Source: an uncultured Clostridia bacterium
GTDB lineage: Bacteria > Bacillota > Clostridia > TANB77 > CAG-508
Reading direction: 5' to 3'
Length of the DNA stretch: 5,759 bases
NCBI GenBank assembly: GCA_944388635.1
Contig: CALXJN010000035.1
Span: forward strand, 1 to 5,759
Position 1 is the stretch's first letter. Each line of letters begins with the position of its first letter. The notes below the pieces were generated by a model that was not told the origin of the DNA, searched no databases, and worked only from the letters and a program-made list of their open reading frames with translations. A program made the position numbers and the translations under genes. Shown here piece by piece: positions 4,232 through 5,759 of the stretch.

Positions 4232-5759
4232 ATGACATATAAATTTACATCAAGTGCTGAAAATGTGATAGAATATGCAAACAAAATAACTTTAAAATTA
4301 GGACATGACTATATAGGAACAGAGCACATATTATATGGACTAGCAAAAGAAAATACAGGTATTGCAAATAAGGTATTAGAAAGTCAAGGAATTACAGCCC
4401 AAGGGATTTTAAACCAGATTGAAGATATAATAGGTTCTCGGAAGAATAAGAGAAAAAAAGATTCTAGGCTTTACACCAAGAACGAAGAAAGTATTAGAAA
4501 ATGCATCAGAAGAGGCAAAAAAATTTGGCTCTGACTATATAGGCACAGAACATATATTAATTGGAATTATAAAAGAAGGAGATAGTGTTGCTGTACGTGT
4601 ACTAATAAATTTAAATATAGATGTTAAAGGAATATATGAGGATATTTTAAAGGTTATAACAGAAAATGTATCAGAAGAAAATAAAATTAAAACTAAAATA
4701 GAAAAAATAGATAGAAGTACAAGCTATTCTCAAACTCCAACATTAAATCAATTCGGAACGGATTTAACTAAAGAAGCAAAAGAACGGAAAATTGGAACCA
4801 ATAATTGGAAGAAAAAATGAAATTGATAGAGTAATACAAATTTTAACGAGAAAAACTAAAAACAATCCTTGTTTAATCGGAGAACCGGGAGTTCGGAAAA
4901 ACTGCAATAGCAGAAGGGCTTGCACTAAAAATTGCTAAGAATGAAGTACCGCAAATGTTAAAAAACAAGAGAATTGTAAATTTAGATATATCAAGTATGG
5001 TGGCTGGCTCAAAATATAGAGGAGATTTTGAGGAAAAAATAAAGAAATCCTTAAATGAAGTAAAAAAAGCAAGAGATGTAATCTTATTTATAGATGAAAT
5101 ACATACAATTGTTGGAGCAGGCTCAGCAGAAGGCGCAATTGATGCTGCAAATATTTTAAAACCAAGTTTAGCAAGAGGAGAAATAAGTTTAATTGGAGCA
5201 ACAACTATTGACGAATATAGAAAATACATAGAAAAGGATGCTGCACTAGAGAGAAGATTTAGCCCGGTTTTAATAGAAGAACCAGATATTCAAAGCACAA
5301 TTGAGATACTTCAAGGAATTAGAGAAAAGTATGAAAAACATCATAATGTAAAAATAACAGATGAAGCGATAAGTGCAGCTGTAAGCTTATCTATTAGATA
5401 TATAACAGATAGGTTTTTACCAGATAAAGCAATAGATGTAATTGATGAAGCAGCTTCTAATGCTAGAATGATAAAATATACTATTCCAAATAAAATAAAA
5501 ACTTTAGAAGAAGCACTAGATAAAATAAGCAAAGAAAAGGAAGAAGCAATATTTGCACAAGAATTTGAAAAAGCAGCAGAATTAAGGGATAAAGAATTAA
5601 AACAAAGAAAAAAATTAGAAAAAGAAAGAGAAAAATGGAATGACGAAAATGTAAAATCCATAACAACTATTACTGAAGACAATATAGCAGAAGTAATAGC
5701 AAAATGGACAAATATACCAGTGCAAAAAATAACACAAGATGAAAATGAAAAATTGAAAA
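4232..5759 (+). CDS. clpC: ClpC-type AAA+ unfoldase, needs three +1 frameshifts; 3' end outside window
   Basis: Read with +1 shifts at 4439, 4785 and 4894, the gene gives 508 residues of a ClpC of about 800 and stays open to the window edge. Domains in order: two Clp_N repeats (residues about 5-65 and 80-140), each with an [IV]GTEHIL motif; the linker TPTLNQFGTDLTKEAKEGKLEPIIGR; NBD1 with Walker A GEPGVGKT at 216-223, Walker B VILFIDE at 282-288, sensor GATT at 321-324 and an ERRF arginine-finger motif at 339-342; and the middle region with a UVR-like segment (EEAIFAQEFEKAAELRDKE, about 436-454). The UVR segment and double N repeat favour ClpC over ClpA or ClpB. Known role: a hexameric ATPase that unfolds substrates for the ClpP protease in stress and protein quality control. 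Without shifting, translation stops at 4532, 4818 or 4936, and none of those products has a usable ATPase. All three shifts are an extra C before GGA with an incoming CGG codon. No other damage is seen, so I annotate a functional recoded gene. Sequencing error or decay is possible. The usual ctsR-mcsA-mcsB neighbours are absent directly upstream. Confidence 0.9.
4439..4442 (+). other. +1 frameshift site 1 in clpC (TCT C GGA AGA)
   Basis: After Gly-68 and Ser-69 the incoming frame reads CGG AAG and ends at TGA 4532-4534. Skipping C4439 gives GGA AGA ATA, and the protein then continues as a linker and the second Clp_N repeat (LGFTPRTKKVLENASEEA). The site lies between the two N-domain repeats. 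No AGGAGG-like stimulator precedes it. Confidence 0.85.
4785..4788 (+). other. +1 frameshift site 2 in clpC (GAA C GGA AAA)
   Basis: The incoming frame reads GAA CGG AAA and ends at TGA 4818-4820. Skipping C4785 yields KEGKLEPIIGR, the highly conserved Clp linker whose usual form is KEGKLDPVIGR. The expected glycine is therefore exactly where the shift puts it, as residue 185. Confidence 0.9.
4894..4897 (+). other. +1 frameshift site 3 in clpC, inside Walker A (GTT C GGA AAA)
   Basis: The incoming frame reads GGA GTT CGG AAA and ends at TAA 4936-4938. Skipping C4894 restores GEPGVGKTAIAEGLA. The restored glycine (residue 221) directly precedes the catalytic lysine of the NBD1 P-loop, so the register of the shift is certain from the motif. 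Confidence 0.93.

Noticed and set aside
4420..4442. prfB-type programmed frameshift with an upstream Shine-Dalgarno and a slippery CTT-TGA
   Set aside because: No AGGAGG-like stimulator lies three to six bases before any of the three sites, no stop codon is at the shift point, and the P-site codons (TCT, GAA, GTT) do not re-pair consistently.
4232..5759. clpC as an ordinary pseudogene
   Set aside because: The only lesions are three +1 insertions of the same base in the same context. All catalytic motifs visible and the rest of the frame are intact, and promoter and ribosome binding site are good. Decay would give mixed indels and stops. It is kept as an alternative, not the main call.

Overview
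The window is strongly A-rich, low-GC DNA with AGA/AGG arginine codons, Firmicutes-type AGGAGG ribosome binding sites and sigma-A promoters of the TTGAnn/TGnTATAAT type. Together with a full-length Clostridium-like SMC and a UVR-containing ClpC, this points to a low-GC member of the Bacillota, most likely a clostridial lineage. No rRNA or other marker is present to narrow it further.

Layout, all on the + strand. (1) Positions 1-153 hold the 3' end of an open frame that weakly resembles a reverse-transcriptase tail. A perfect 16-bp inverted repeat (157-213) follows. (2) A near-consensus promoter (227-255) and AGGAGG site drive smc (288-3836), the chromosome condensation ATPase, which is complete and closed by a textbook intrinsic terminator (3866-3904). 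(3) A 102-bp palindromic element (3908-4009) built from four copies of GTTGTCAA sits next to a previously easy-to-miss 37-codon ORF (4035-4148) with an excellent Shine-Dalgarno. (4) A second strong promoter (4167-4194) drives a clpC-type AAA+ unfoldase gene (4232 to beyond the window end).

The striking result is in clpC. The protein is intact and family-typical only if the reading frame moves +1 three times. At each of the three places the same thing is found: one extra C directly before a GGA glycine codon, followed by AGA or AAA, so that the incoming frame meets the codon CGG (CGG-AAG, CGG-AAA, CGG-AAA). The third site is the second-last glycine of the NBD1 Walker A loop. No other lesion or stop exists in the 508 codons visible. 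In smc, the small ORF and the rest of clpC, CGG is never used in frame, CGA and CGC are also absent, and CGT appears only twice. GGA-AAA contexts without the extra C occur in smc, which serves as an internal control against a context-dependent sequencing artefact. The simplest reading is that CGG is unassigned or starved in this organism and that CGG-A triggers +1 frameshifting (or is read as a four-base glycine codon). This is a candidate for an undescribed recoding system; sequencing error and gene decay are the alternatives to exclude.
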